Below, one piece after another: positions 9,977 through 18,602 of a stretch of 64,000 nt of DNA (the stretch's first letter is position 1; each line of letters starts with the position of its first letter). The position numbers and the translations under genes are program-made. The DNA comes from Roseomonas fluvialis (GTDB lineage Bacteria > Pseudomonadota > Alphaproteobacteria > Acetobacterales > Acetobacteraceae): the NCBI RefSeq assembly GCF_022846615.1, contig NZ_AP025637.1, positions 4,675,001 through 4,739,000 of the forward strand, written 5' to 3'. The notes under the pieces were generated by a model. The model was not told where the DNA came from. It ran no database searches and saw nothing but the letters and a program-made list of their open reading frames with translations.

Positions 9977-10605
9977 TGCGCCTGAGGCTGCGGCACCGCC
10001 CATCGCTGGTCGTGGCGCTGGCCGTCCTGCTGGCCGCGGGCTGCATCGCGGCCCTGGTCCCAGGCGTCTCGCCGCGCGCCGCCTTCCTGTTCGGCTGGTG
10101 CGCCGGCGCCGCGACGCATACGGTGCTGCTGCTGCGGCACCTGGCCGTCACGCCGCCAGCGCGGCTGCGCCACCAGGCGGCGCTGCTTGAGGACAGCCGC
10201 TGGGCGATCCTCGGCACCTCGCTCATGGCAGCCCTGACGGCGCTGCTCGGTGTTGTGAGCGAGATCGGCGGCGGTGGCCCGCGCCCGGCGCATGCGATGG
10301 CGCTCGGCGTCGCGACGATCACGCTGTCCTGGCTGTATCTGCACGTGCTGTTCGCAGCGCATTACGCGCACGCCTACTGGCTGGCGGAGGGCGGGTTGGA
10401 CTTCCCCGGCGGCAAGGAGCCGGACTGGCTGGAGTTCCTTTATCTCAGCTTCACCGTCGGCATGACAGCGCAGGTCTCGGACGTGACGACCTCCTCCCCG
10501 GCGATGCGACGCATGGTGCTGGCGCACGGCCTGGCGTCGTTCGCGTTCAACGCGGCCATCCTCGGCGTCGCCGTCAACCTCCTCGCAGGCAGCGCGGCGG
10601 GCTGA
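9976..10605 (+). CDS. DUF1345 family integral membrane protein
   Basis: This 209-residue protein has four or five hydrophobic helices and the DUF1345 hallmark near the C-terminus, YLSFTVGMTAQVSDV, followed by MVLAHGLASFAFN. No function is established for the family. Its ATG overlaps the stop of the dehydratase gene by one base (TGATG), so it is probably the third gene of that operon. Confidence 0.85.
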   Translation: MRLRLRHRPSLVVALAVLLAAGCIAALVPGVSPRAAFLFGWCAGAATHTVLLLRHLAVTPPARLRHQAALLEDSRWAILGTSLMAALTALLGVVSEIGGGGPRPAHAMALGVATITLSWLYLHVLFAAHYAHAYWLAEGGLDFPGGKEPDWLEFLYLSFTVGMTAQVSDVTTSSPAMRRMVLAHGLASFAFNAAILGVAVNLLAGSAAG

Positions 10606-10676
10606 CGGACGGCTTGTCTCCGGCGCCGTTCGGCGCTTCCCTGCGGCCAACCACAATGTTCCTGGGAAACGCACCG

Positions 10677-11663
10677 ATGCAACGCCGCAGCCTGATCGCC
10701 CTCGCCGTGCTCGCCGCTCCTGCGGTGGCACGCGCGCAAGCCTTCCCCGACCGCACCATCACACTGGTCAGCGGCTTCGCGCCGGGCGGATCCACCGACA
10801 TCACCGCGCGGCTGCTCGCTGACCGGATGCAGGGCTTCCTGCCGAATGGGCGCATCGTGGTGGAGAACCGGCCTGGCGCCTCCGGCACCGTCGCCGCCGA
10901 CTGGCTGCGCCGCCAACCCGCCGACGGCCACGTGCTGATGCTGAACGAAGCGTCGTCCCACATCCTCATCCCCAACGCCATGCAGGGCGGCACCCGGTAC
11001 AACCCGATCGACGACTTCACCCATGTCGGCATGGTTGCGAACGGCCCGCTGATCCTGGTGGCGAAGCCGAACTTCCCGGCGGCGAACGCGGCAGAAGCCG
11101 TGGCGCGGCTGCGCGCGGGCCCGCAGGACGACATGCCCTATGCGTCGTCGGGCGTGGGCTCCATCCCGCATTTCGCGGGCGAGGCGATCGCCGTTTCGCT
11201 CAACCTCGGCGGCCGCTTCGCGCATGTGCCCTATCGCTCGGGCGGGCTGATGGTCGAGAGCATCGCGCGCGGCGAGACCGCATGGGGTGTCGCGGTGCTC
11301 GCCTCCGCCGCCGCGCAGGTGCGCGACAATCGTGTGCGCGGCATCGCGCTGACCGGGCTCGAGCGCTTCCCCGCCTTCCCAGACATCCCGACACTTGCGG
11401 AATCCGGCATCCCCGGCTTCGACCTGGGCAATTGGTTCTCGGTGCTGGGCCCGCCGCGCATGCCCGCCGCCGTCACCAGCGCGCTGAACGGCGCGATCAA
11501 CCAGGCGTTGCGCGACCCGCAGCTGCGCGACCGCTTCCTGGTCGCCGGCATCACGCCCTGGACACGGCCGAACACGCCCGACGACACGCGCGCTTTCTTC
11601 GTCGCCGAGCTGGAGAAGTTCAAGGGCGTCGTCGAGCGCACCGGCGTGCGCATGGAACCGTGA
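10677..11663 (+). CDS. Bug-family tripartite tricarboxylate transporter receptor
   Basis: This 328-residue periplasmic solute-binding protein has an N-terminus (QRRSLIALAVLAAPAVARAQ) that is a signal peptide, with the mature protein starting near AFPDRTITLV. FAPGGSTDITARLLADRM and VENRPGASG are the classic Bug/TctC signatures. ATG at 10677 is chosen because it places the signal peptide first; an upstream ATG would add 21 residues without one. No TctA or TctB membrane genes are nearby, as is usual for the many orphan Bug receptors. It overlaps the GMC oxidoreductase gene. Ligands of the family are carboxylates and related small molecules. Confidence 0.9.
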   Translation: MQRRSLIALAVLAAPAVARAQAFPDRTITLVSGFAPGGSTDITARLLADRMQGFLPNGRIVVENRPGASGTVAADWLRRQPADGHVLMLNEASSHILIPNAMQGGTRYNPIDDFTHVGMVANGPLILVAKPNFPAANAAEAVARLRAGPQDDMPYASSGVGSIPHFAGEAIAVSLNLGGRFAHVPYRSGGLMVESIARGETAWGVAVLASAAAQVRDNRVRGIALTGLERFPAFPDIPTLAESGIPGFDLGNWFSVLGPPRMPAAVTSALNGAINQALRDPQLRDRFLVAGITPWTRPNTPDDTRAFFVAELEKFKGVVERTGVRMEP

Positions 11664-13291
11664 GCCCGCGCGACGAACCCGGCGGCGCGGCGCTGCGCCA
11701 GCAACCCGCCGCCACCGCCGACATCGTCATCGTCGGCGGCGGTTCGGCCGGCTGCATCCTGGCGGCGCGGCTCAGCGAGGACCCCGCCTGCCGCGTGCTG
11801 CTGCTGGAAGCAGGGCCGCCCGATCGCGACATCTGGATCAGCCTGCCCGCCGGCTACGCGAAGCTGTATGGCAGCGGCAAGTACGACTGGCGCTACGAGA
11901 CCGAGGCCGAGCCCAACCTCGCCGACCGCCGCATCCACTGGCCGCGCGGGCGCGTGCTGGGCGGGTCCGGCAGCGTGAATGGCCTGGTCTTCCTGCGCGG
12001 CTCCCCGCACGATTTCGACCGCTGGGCGCAGGCGGGCGCGACCGGCTGGGCCTACCGCGACGTCGAACCCGTCTTCCGCCGCATCGAACACTGGGACGGC
12101 GCGCCCGATCCCGCGCGTGGCGCCGATGGCGCGATCCATGTGCGCGAACCGCGCAAACTGGCACCTGCCGCCGCGGCCTTCGTCGAGGCCTGCATCGCTG
12201 CCGGCCTGCCGCGCAACGCCGACTGGAACAACGGCCAGCCGATCGACGGCGCGGGGCCGGTGCAGCTCAACGTGAACGGCGGTACGCGCTCCTCGTCCGC
12301 GAAGGAATACCTGCGCCCGGCGATGAAGCGCGCCAACCTGCGCGTGGAAACCGGCGTGCTCGCCACGCGCATCGTGCTGGAGGCTGGCCGCGCGGTAGCG
12401 GTGGAAGCCCTGCAGGACGGCCAGCCGGTCACCTTCCGCGCGGCGCGCGAGATCGTCTGCTCGGCCGGCGCGATCGAGACGCCGAAACTGCTCATGCTCT
12501 CGGGCATCGGCGATGGCGCGGCACTGCAGGGCCTGGGCATCCCGGTCGTGCATCACAGCCCGCAAGTCGGGCGCAACCTGCAGGACCACCTGATCGCGAA
12601 GTTCATCTACCGGTCGAAGCCCTGCGGCACGCTGAACGAGATCCTGCAATCGCCGCTGCGCAAGGCGAAGATGGGACTCGACTACCTGCTCTCGCGCGCC
12701 GGCCCGCTCGCGATCGGCGCGGGGGAAGCCAATGCCTTCGCGCGCGTGACACCTGGCGCCGAGGAAGCCGAGGTGCAGTTCCTCTTCGTGAACTTCTCAA
12801 CCTTCGACTACATGAAGGGGCTGCAGGACTTCCCCGGCTTCATGTTCAACTACGGCGTCTGCCGCCCCGAAAGCCGCGGCGAGGTCTTCCTGAAATCGCC
12901 CGACGTGCGGGACAAGCCCGGCATCCGCGCCAACTACCTCGACCATCCGAACGACGTGCGCGTCATGCTGGGCGCGGCACGGCTCGGTCGGCGCATCGCG
13001 CAGCAATCCCCGCTCGCGGCGCTGATCGAGGAAGAACTCCGCCCCGGGCCGGACGCGACCACGGACGACGCGCTGCTGTCGAATATCCGCGCCACAGCCG
13101 GCACCGTCTTCCACCCCTGCGGCACGGCGGCGATGGGCAGCGTGCTCGATCCGCAACTGCGCCTGCGCGGCATCGACGGGCTGCGCGTGGCGGATGCCTC
13201 GGCCTTTCCGCTGATCCCCTCGCCCAATATCCAGCCGGCGGTGATGCTGGTGGCGGAACGCGCGGCCGCTTTCATCAAGGCCGGCGCCTGA
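11660..13291 (+). CDS. GMC-family FAD oxidoreductase (choline dehydrogenase-like)
   Basis: This 543-residue flavoprotein has the FAD dinucleotide motif VIVGGGSAGCILAARLSED near residue 22. The GMC signature 1 region GRVLGGSGSVNGLVFLRG follows, and the C-terminal catalytic histidine lies in GTVFHPCGTAAMG with the closing IPSPNIQPAVMLVAE. The GTG start at 11660 overlaps the stop of the Bug receptor gene and gives normal family length. The enzyme oxidises an alcohol or aldehyde; pairing with a Bug receptor suggests the two serve the same imported compound, which is inference. Confidence 0.9.
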   Translation: MSPRDEPGGAALRQQPAATADIVIVGGGSAGCILAARLSEDPACRVLLLEAGPPDRDIWISLPAGYAKLYGSGKYDWRYETEAEPNLADRRIHWPRGRVLGGSGSVNGLVFLRGSPHDFDRWAQAGATGWAYRDVEPVFRRIEHWDGAPDPARGADGAIHVREPRKLAPAAAAFVEACIAAGLPRNADWNNGQPIDGAGPVQLNVNGGTRSSSAKEYLRPAMKRANLRVETGVLATRIVLEAGRAVAVEALQDGQPVTFRAAREIVCSAGAIETPKLLMLSGIGDGAALQGLGIPVVHHSPQVGRNLQDHLIAKFIYRSKPCGTLNEILQSPLRKAKMGLDYLLSRAGPLAIGAGEANAFARVTPGAEEAEVQFLFVNFSTFDYMKGLQDFPGFMFNYGVCRPESRGEVFLKSPDVRDKPGIRANYLDHPNDVRVMLGAARLGRRIAQQSPLAALIEEELRPGPDATTDDALLSNIRATAGTVFHPCGTAAMGSVLDPQLRLRGIDGLRVADASAFPLIPSPNIQPAVMLVAERAAAFIKAGA

Positions 13292-13317
13292 TCGCGCCAG
13301 CCGGGCAGCGCCCGAAA

Positions 13318-14136
13318 TCAGGCGTAGCGGAACATCGCAAGCCAGCGTGCCAGCGCCGCATTCATGTGCGCGAGCTGCTTCTCGCCCAGTTCCTCGCGGT
13401 GGTTGCCGGGCGTGACCTGGCGGATATGCGCCGACGGGTCGGGCGTGGCCGGCCGCACGTCGTGGCGGTCGGCAACGGCGTGGCGTGTCTCGGCCGCGAT
13501 GGTCCAGCCGTACCAGTCGCAGATCGCATCCACCCATTCGCGTTTGCGGAAGATCACGTCCTCGTAGCGGAACACGGCGGTCGTGGCGCGGTGCAGGATG
13601 CCGCTGCTGAGCAGCCGGTCGAACTGCGCATCGAATCCGCGCGCAACCTGCATGACATGCGCATCCTTGCCGCGGGCGAGCGCACGCTCGCGGTTGCGCG
13701 CCATGAAGTGCTCGCCCTCCGCGGCCTTCGGCACAACGTGGCTCTGCGTGACCGAGTACCACTGCGACACCGCCATGTCCCGCGGGTCGCGCACCAGCAC
13801 CACGCACCGCGCGGTGTCCAGGATCGGGATGGCGTAGGGCGGCGGGCCGCGGAAGCCGCCGTAGCAATACCCCTGCGCTCGGAACAGCGAACCGGCCTCG
13901 TGCGGCTGCTCCGCCTGGCGCAGCCCGTCGATGAAGAAGAAATCCTGCAGCGAGACGTAGGCCAGCCCCGCACGTGGCGCGAGGTCCTGCAGCAGTGCGA
14001 ACAGCAGCGTCGATCCGGCCTTGGGCAGCGACAGCCCGACCACGCTCGGCGCATCCGATGGCGCCTCCGGCAGGGTCGGCAGACGCCGGCCGGTCGGCGC
14101 GAAGCGGAATCGCAGCGCCTCGATGGCGTCAGGCAT
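13318..14136 (-). CDS. Sulfotransferase-family protein
   Basis: This 272-residue protein has the PAPS 5'-phosphosulfate loop in GLSLPKAGSTLL near residue 32 and the 3'-phosphate region in VVLVRDPRDMAVSQWYS. It should move a sulfuryl group from PAPS to an unknown acceptor. The frame is open upstream, but ATG at 14136 begins inside the end of the M32 carboxypeptidase gene (8-base overlap), suggesting co-transcription with it. There is no signal peptide, so it is cytoplasmic. Acceptor unknown. Confidence 0.78.
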   Translation of the reverse strand: MPDAIEALRFRFAPTGRRLPTLPEAPSDAPSVVGLSLPKAGSTLLFALLQDLAPRAGLAYVSLQDFFFIDGLRQAEQPHEAGSLFRAQGYCYGGFRGPPPYAIPILDTARCVVLVRDPRDMAVSQWYSVTQSHVVPKAAEGEHFMARNRERALARGKDAHVMQVARGFDAQFDRLLSSGILHRATTAVFRYEDVIFRKREWVDAICDWYGWTIAAETRHAVADRHDVRPATPDPSAHIRQVTPGNHREELGEKQLAHMNAALARWLAMFRYA

Positions 14137-15616
14137 CGAGGTAGCGCGCCCGCAGATGGTCCATGAAGTCCTGCGGGTCGAGTGGCCTACCGGTGGCGGC
14201 GCGCAGCAGGTCCTGGAAGCCGAGCAGCGATCCCTTGCCATGCACATGCACGCGCAGCCAGGAGAGCAGCGGCGCCATGTCGCCCTGCGCGAGGGCAGCG
14301 TCGAGGCCAGGCTCGGCCGCGCGCGCCGCCTTCATCAGTTGCGCCGCCGCCATCGCCCCCAGCGTATAGGACGGGAAGTAGCCGAAGGCGCCGTCGTGCC
14401 AATGGATGTCCTGCAGGCAGCCCTTCGTATCATCGGGCGGCGTGATGCCGAGCATGCGCTGCATGCCCTCGTTCCACGCGCCCGGCAGGTCGGCGACCTC
14501 GAGCGTGCCCTGGATCATCGCGCGCTCCAGCCGGAAGCGCAGAATGACATGGGCGGGATAGGTGATCTCGTCGGCATCGACGCGGATGAAGCCGCGCTCC
14601 ACGCGCCGCCAGTGCCGCGCCAGGTTGCCCGGCGCGTAGGCCGCCGCATCGCCGCCGAAGGCCGCGCGCAGTTCGCCGCCCAAGAAGCCCAGGAAGGCGT
14701 CGGACCGGCAGGCCTGCATCTCGACGATCAGCGACTGTGATTCATGCGCCGCCATGCCGGCGGCCTCGCCCACCGGCTGGCGCGCGAAGGCCGCGGGCAG
14801 GCCGCGTTCGTACAGCGCGTGCCCGGTCTCGTGCAGCACGCCGAGCATCGCCTTCGCGACATCCTGCTCGTCGTAGAAGGTGGTGATGCGCACATCGGTG
14901 GGCGTGCCACCGCAGAAGGGATGCAGCGATTCATCGAGCCGCGCGTGACCGTAGTCGAGCCCGATGCGTGCGGACAGCCGCGCGCACAGGTCGCGCTGCG
15001 CCGCCACCGGGAACGGCCCGGGCAGCGGCAGCGCCACCGGGCGCGCGGCCTGGATCGCCTCGGCGCGCGGCAGCGCCTCCGCCAGGAAGGCCTCGTAGGC
15101 CGCAAAGACAGGTTCGACATCGGCCGCCGTCACGCCGCGCTGGTAGCCATCCATCAGCGCATCGTAGGGATCCATGGACAGCGCCGCGGCCAGCGCCTGC
15201 GCGGTCTCGCGCTGCAGGCGCACGACCTCGGCCAGGGCCGGAGCGACGCGCGCGAAATCGGCCTGCGCCTTCGCCTCGCGCCAGATCTTCTCGCAGGCTG
15301 AATTGGCCCGCGCGCTGGCTTCCACCAGTTCGGTCGGCAGGGCGGTGGCACGCGCATGCGTGCGCACCATCAGCGCCAGGTTCGTCTCCTCCCAGGGGCC
15401 TTCGGCCGTCGCGATCTCGAGGTCCTCGGCGACGATGGGTGCGGTCAGCAATTCGTGCGAGAGCCCGGCCAGGGCCGCGAGCTGCTCGCCCCGCGCCGCG
15501 CCGCCGCCCGGCGGCATCATGGCCGAGGCATCCCAGTGCAGCATCGACGCGGCCTCGCCCAGCGTGGCGATGCGGGCGAAGCGGGTCTTGAGTCGGCGAT
15601 AGGCGGCATTGGGCAT
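14129..15616 (-). CDS. Metallocarboxypeptidase, M32 family
   Basis: This 495-residue zinc carboxypeptidase of the Taq type has the HExxH motif in LHETGHALYERGLP near residue 260. The third ligand glutamate is in AAHESQSL, and RITTFYDEQD and TYPAHVILRFRLE are typical of the family. It removes C-terminal amino acids from peptides in the cytoplasm. The length is normal. It follows SURF1 by only seven bases, so it lies in the tail of the cytochrome oxidase assembly operon. Confidence 0.92.
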   Translation of the reverse strand: MPNAAYRRLKTRFARIATLGEAASMLHWDASAMMPPGGGAARGEQLAALAGLSHELLTAPIVAEDLEIATAEGPWEETNLALMVRTHARATALPTELVEASARANSACEKIWREAKAQADFARVAPALAEVVRLQRETAQALAAALSMDPYDALMDGYQRGVTAADVEPVFAAYEAFLAEALPRAEAIQAARPVALPLPGPFPVAAQRDLCARLSARIGLDYGHARLDESLHPFCGGTPTDVRITTFYDEQDVAKAMLGVLHETGHALYERGLPAAFARQPVGEAAGMAAHESQSLIVEMQACRSDAFLGFLGGELRAAFGGDAAAYAPGNLARHWRRVERGFIRVDADEITYPAHVILRFRLERAMIQGTLEVADLPGAWNEGMQRMLGITPPDDTKGCLQDIHWHDGAFGYFPSYTLGAMAAAQLMKAARAAEPGLDAALAQGDMAPLLSWLRVHVHGKGSLLGFQDLLRAATGRPLDPQDFMDHLRARYLDA

Positions 15617-15623
15617 CGGGTGT

Positions 15624-16304
15624 TCAGTCCTTCAACCGCCGCCGCGCCCAGACGAAAAAGACGCCCGCGAGCGCGACGGCAAGGCCGTACCACGTGATGG
15701 CATAGCCGAGATGATTGTTGGAGGGGCGCGGCAGGCGCCGGTCGGCCTGCGGCAGCCCCTCGCCCTCGCCCAGCGCCACCAGGCCGAAGGATGCGACGGC
15801 CGGCAGCCCCAGCGCCGGCCCGATCACCGCCGGGTCAAAGGTGTAGAAGCGCCGCCCGGGCGCGTCGTCGGTGGCGGAGAACAGGCCGACGCGCTCGACC
15901 GGGCGCACCCAGCCGGTCACGCGCAGATCGCCCGCGGGCTGGTCTACGCCCGCGCGGCCCTCGATCGGCACCCAGCCGCGATCCACCAGGATGGCCGGCG
16001 CGCCCTCCCGCAACAGCGGCGTGACCAGGCGGGAGCCGAGCACGGCGCCGCGCACCTCGAGCCCGACCAGCGCTTCGCGCGCATGGTCGAAGCGCCCCGT
16101 GGCCTCGACTTTGGTGAACGGGACCGGGTCGGCGGGCAGGGATGCGGGCGGCCCGGCCTCGGCCGCATCGATGCGCGCCAGGATGCCGGCCTTCCAGCCC
16201 AGGCGCTGCGCCTGCCAGGTGCCCAGGCCAACCAGCACCAGCATGACCGGCAGTGTCACGAGCAGCGGAAGGATGAGCCTGCGCGGCCCGGGCGTGTTCG
16301 ACAT
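15624..16304 (-). CDS. SURF1 family cytochrome oxidase assembly protein
   Basis: This 226-residue membrane protein has one hydrophobic helix at each end, a large periplasmic domain and the family signatures LGTWQAQRLGWK, VDRGWVP and NHLGYAITWYGLA. SURF1 helps insert heme a into subunit I of aa3 oxidases. ATG at 16304 is used because it places the first helix near the N-terminus. Clustering with ctaB-ctaG-ctaE supports the role. Confidence 0.92.
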   Translation of the reverse strand: MSNTPGPRRLILPLLVTLPVMLVLVGLGTWQAQRLGWKAGILARIDAAEAGPPASLPADPVPFTKVEATGRFDHAREALVGLEVRGAVLGSRLVTPLLREGAPAILVDRGWVPIEGRAGVDQPAGDLRVTGWVRPVERVGLFSATDDAPGRRFYTFDPAVIGPALGLPAVASFGLVALGEGEGLPQADRRLPRPSNNHLGYAITWYGLAVALAGVFFVWARRRLKD

Positions 16305-16352
16305 GCGCCCGCTATATGGGCGCGCGCGCCGCACCGGAAGCCCGGCGGCGCG

Positions 16353-16709
16353 TCACGATGCGTCCCGCCGATGGCGCCACTGCAACGCCGCCAGCGCGGC
16401 CTTGGCCACGCGCATCGTGACCACCGACGCCGGCAGCACCAGCGCCGGCCACAGCACCGCATGGACCCAGAGCGGCGGGGTGAACCGCACATCCACCCAG
16501 ATCGCGAGCCCCACGGTCAGCGCCCCGATGACGAAGATGCCGGCCACCGCCGGTCCGTCCCCGGCATCATGCGCCCGCAGGTCGAGTCCGCAGGCATCGC
16601 AGGTGTCGCGGATGTCGAGCAGGCCGCGGAACAGTGCCCCCTGCCCGCAGCGCGGACAGCGACCCAGCAGCGCGACCTTCCAGATGGGCACGGACGAGGT
16701 CATGGCCAT
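16353..16709 (-). CDS. DUF983 family zinc-ribbon membrane protein
   Basis: This protein of about 118 residues has two CxxC pairs (GRCPRCGQG and DTCDACGLD) followed by two hydrophobic helices, the standard DUF983 layout seen beside cytochrome oxidase genes in alphaproteobacteria. Two ATG codons, at 16709 and 16703, are possible; the first is used. The start lies just beyond a strong minus-strand terminator hairpin, so expression depends on readthrough or on a promoter close upstream. Function is unproven. Confidence 0.85.
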   Translation of the reverse strand: MAMTSSVPIWKVALLGRCPRCGQGALFRGLLDIRDTCDACGLDLRAHDAGDGPAVAGIFVIGALTVGLAIWVDVRFTPPLWVHAVLWPALVLPASVVTMRVAKAALAALQWRHRRDAS

Positions 16710-16715
16710 CCAATC

Positions 16716-16744
16716 AAAACGGCCCGAGGCATAGCCTCGGGCCG
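16716..16744 (-). terminator. Terminator after ctaE, located in the DUF983 leader
   Basis: An 11-bp stem (16720-16730 with 16734-16744, loop of three) is followed on the minus strand by four T at 16719-16716. It lies downstream of ctaE and ends six bases before the first DUF983 start codon. It could act as a full terminator or as an attenuator controlling DUF983 and SURF1. Confidence 0.65.
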
Positions 16745-16848
16745 GGAGCGCACGGCGCCACCGCGTCCAACCTGACCGCCGCCAGCGCGCCAGTGCGTGG
16801 CGCGCAAGCCAAGCCGCCGGATGGCGGCGCCGGCGCTTGAGGCCAAAC

Positions 16849-17709
16849 TCAGTGTTCCGCGATGACGCCGGCACCCCACCAGTAGATGCAGACGAACAGA
16901 AACAGCCACACCACGTCCACGAAGTGCCAGTACCAGGCCGCGGCCTCGAAGCCGAAATGCCGTTCCGGGCTGAAATGGCCCTTGATGGCGCGGATCAGGC
17001 AGACCAGCAGGAAGGTTGTGCCGACCATCACGTGGAACCCGTGGAAGCCGGTGGCCAGGAAGAAGGTCGAGGAATACACCCCGCCACCGGAGAACTTGAA
17101 CGGCGCCAGCGAATATTCCCAGGCCTGCAGCGCCGTGAACAGCACGCCGAGCGCCACCGTCAGCGCCAGGCCCTGGATCAGCGCCTTCCGGTCGTTCTGG
17201 ATCAGCGCCGCATGCGCCCAGGTGACCGTGCAGCCCGACAGCAGCAGGATCATGGTGTTCAGGAAGGGCAGGCCCCAGGGGTCGAAGGTCTCGATCCCAC
17301 GGGGCGGCCAGATCGGCGGCGCCGCGGCGCCCGACACATGTTCCGGGTACAGCGCGAAGTGGAAGTACGCCCAGAAGAAGGCGACGAAGAACATCACCTC
17401 AGACGCGATGAACAGCACCATGCCGTAGCGCAGGCCGATGCGCACGATCGGCGAATGCAGGCCAGGCGTCGCACTCTCCTTGAGCACATCGCGCCACCAC
17501 ATGAACATGGTGCCGAGCACCATCACCAGACCCAGCCAGAACACCCAGGTGATGGAGGAATGCGCCCACAGGATAATGCCGAGCACCAGCGCGCCGCCAC
17601 CGAAGGCGCCGGTCAGCGGCCAGGGCGACGGATCGACCAGGTGGTACGGGTGCTTGTAGTGCGGCGCGGCTTCGCCGTGGGTCGCCTCGGCGGGGGTGGT
17701 GCTGGCCAT
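16849..17709 (-). CDS. ctaE: Cytochrome c oxidase subunit III
   Basis: This 286-residue subunit III of the aa3 oxidase has seven predicted helices. The signatures [12 protein letters not shown] at the N-terminus, [18 protein letters not shown] (with the conserved glutamate) and [14 protein letters not shown] are all present. ATG at 17709 is chosen because the conserved region begins about 20 residues in. It follows ctaG by 144 bp and ends at a terminator hairpin. Confidence 0.96.
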   Translation of the reverse strand: MASTTPAEATHGEAAPHYKHPYHLVDPSPWPLTGAFGGGALVLGIILWAHSSITWVFWLGLVMVLGTMFMWWRDVLKESATPGLHSPIVRIGLRYGMVLFIASEVMFFVAFFWAYFHFALYPEHVSGAAAPPIWPPRGIETFDPWGLPFLNTMILLLSGCTVTWAHAALIQNDRKALIQGLALTVALGVLFTALQAWEYSLAPFKFSGGGVYSSTFFLATGFHGFHVMVGTTFLLVCLIRAIKGHFSPERHFGFEAAAWYWHFVDVVWLFLFVCIYWWGAGVIAEH

Positions 17710-17853
17710 CGGACGTCCTGGACCTCGGGTCGTTCGCAGGGAAGTCGCCCTGCCCGTTTCGCGCTGCATCAATCCCGAAATGCGGTGGCGGATCAAGCCC
17801 GCCGCCGGCATGACCGGGCGGCCCCGCGCGGCAGCGCCGCGCGCGAGGCCGTC

Positions 17854-18477
17854 TCAGTTCGTCCGCGCTCCGGCCCGGCCGACATGCGGCCCGGCATTGG
17901 CCAGCGCGCCGGCGCGCTGCGCATCCTCGATCGTGCGATAGAAGGTGTAGGACAGCGTGATGGTGGTGACGTCACGTGTGTTCGGGTCGTCCGCGATTCG
18001 AGGATCGACCCAGAAGGAGACCGGCATGTCCACGCGCTGGCCGGGGGTGAGCGTCTGCTCGTCGAAGCAGAAGCACGCGACCTTGTGGAAGTACCGCCCG
18101 ACCTTCTCCGGCGTGACGTTGTAGACGGACACGCCGGTCACCGGCGTCTCGGACCGGTTCGCCGCGGTGTAGAAGGCGAGGCCTTCTTCGCCCAGCCGCA
18201 CCGTCATGGCCGACTGCTCGGCCTGGAAGCGCCAGGGCAGGGTGCGGTCGGTCTGTGCGGCGAAGCGCACGGTGATGGTGCGTTCGGTCGCACCCGGGGC
18301 GGCCAGGCCGCGCTGCGTCGTGCCGTTGTAGCCCGTCACGCGGCAGAACAGGTCGTAGAGGGGCACGGCGGCGAAGGACAGGCCCACCATGCCGAAGGCC
18401 ACGCTCCCCATCACCAGGCCCAGGCGGCGGTTGCGGCGCTGCATGGCCGCGCGGCGGTCATCCCCGGGCCCGGTCAT
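17854..18477 (-). CDS. ctaG: Cytochrome c oxidase assembly protein CtaG (Cox11)
   Basis: This 207-residue copper chaperone is anchored by one N-terminal helix, with a periplasmic domain that delivers copper to the CuB site. The copper-binding CFCF motif is in KVACFCFDEQTL, and PLYDLFCRVTGYNGTTQ is the other signature. Its ATG overlaps the stop of the 42-residue CoxF-like gene (ATGA). Length is normal. Confidence 0.96.
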   Translation of the reverse strand: MTGPGDDRRAAMQRRNRRLGLVMGSVAFGMVGLSFAAVPLYDLFCRVTGYNGTTQRGLAAPGATERTITVRFAAQTDRTLPWRFQAEQSAMTVRLGEEGLAFYTAANRSETPVTGVSVYNVTPEKVGRYFHKVACFCFDEQTLTPGQRVDMPVSFWVDPRIADDPNTRDVTTITLSYTFYRTIEDAQRAGALANAGPHVGRAGARTN

Positions 18478-18602
18478 CCGCGCAGGATCCGCGCCATGCC
18501 CACGAAGTAGAACAGCACCGACATGCTCACCAGCACGAGCAGGATCGCGATGTTGCGCCCGCGCCGGCGCTTGTGGAACAGGGCGAGTTCCTCGGGCGTC
18601 AT
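18474..18602 (-). CDS. CoxF-like single-helix small protein
   Basis: A 42-residue frame begins with ATG at 18602, inside the stop of ctaB, and ends with TGA inside the start of ctaG, so it is coupled on both sides. The predicted product starts MTPEELALFHKRRRGRN, followed by one hydrophobic helix of about 18 residues and a short basic tail. Small proteins of this shape (called CoxF in some alphaproteobacteria) sit at this operon position. The double ATGA overlap is strong evidence that it is translated. Function unknown, presumably oxidase assembly. Confidence 0.82.
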   Translation of the reverse strand: MTPEELALFHKRRRGRNIAILLVLVSMSVLFYFVGMARILRG

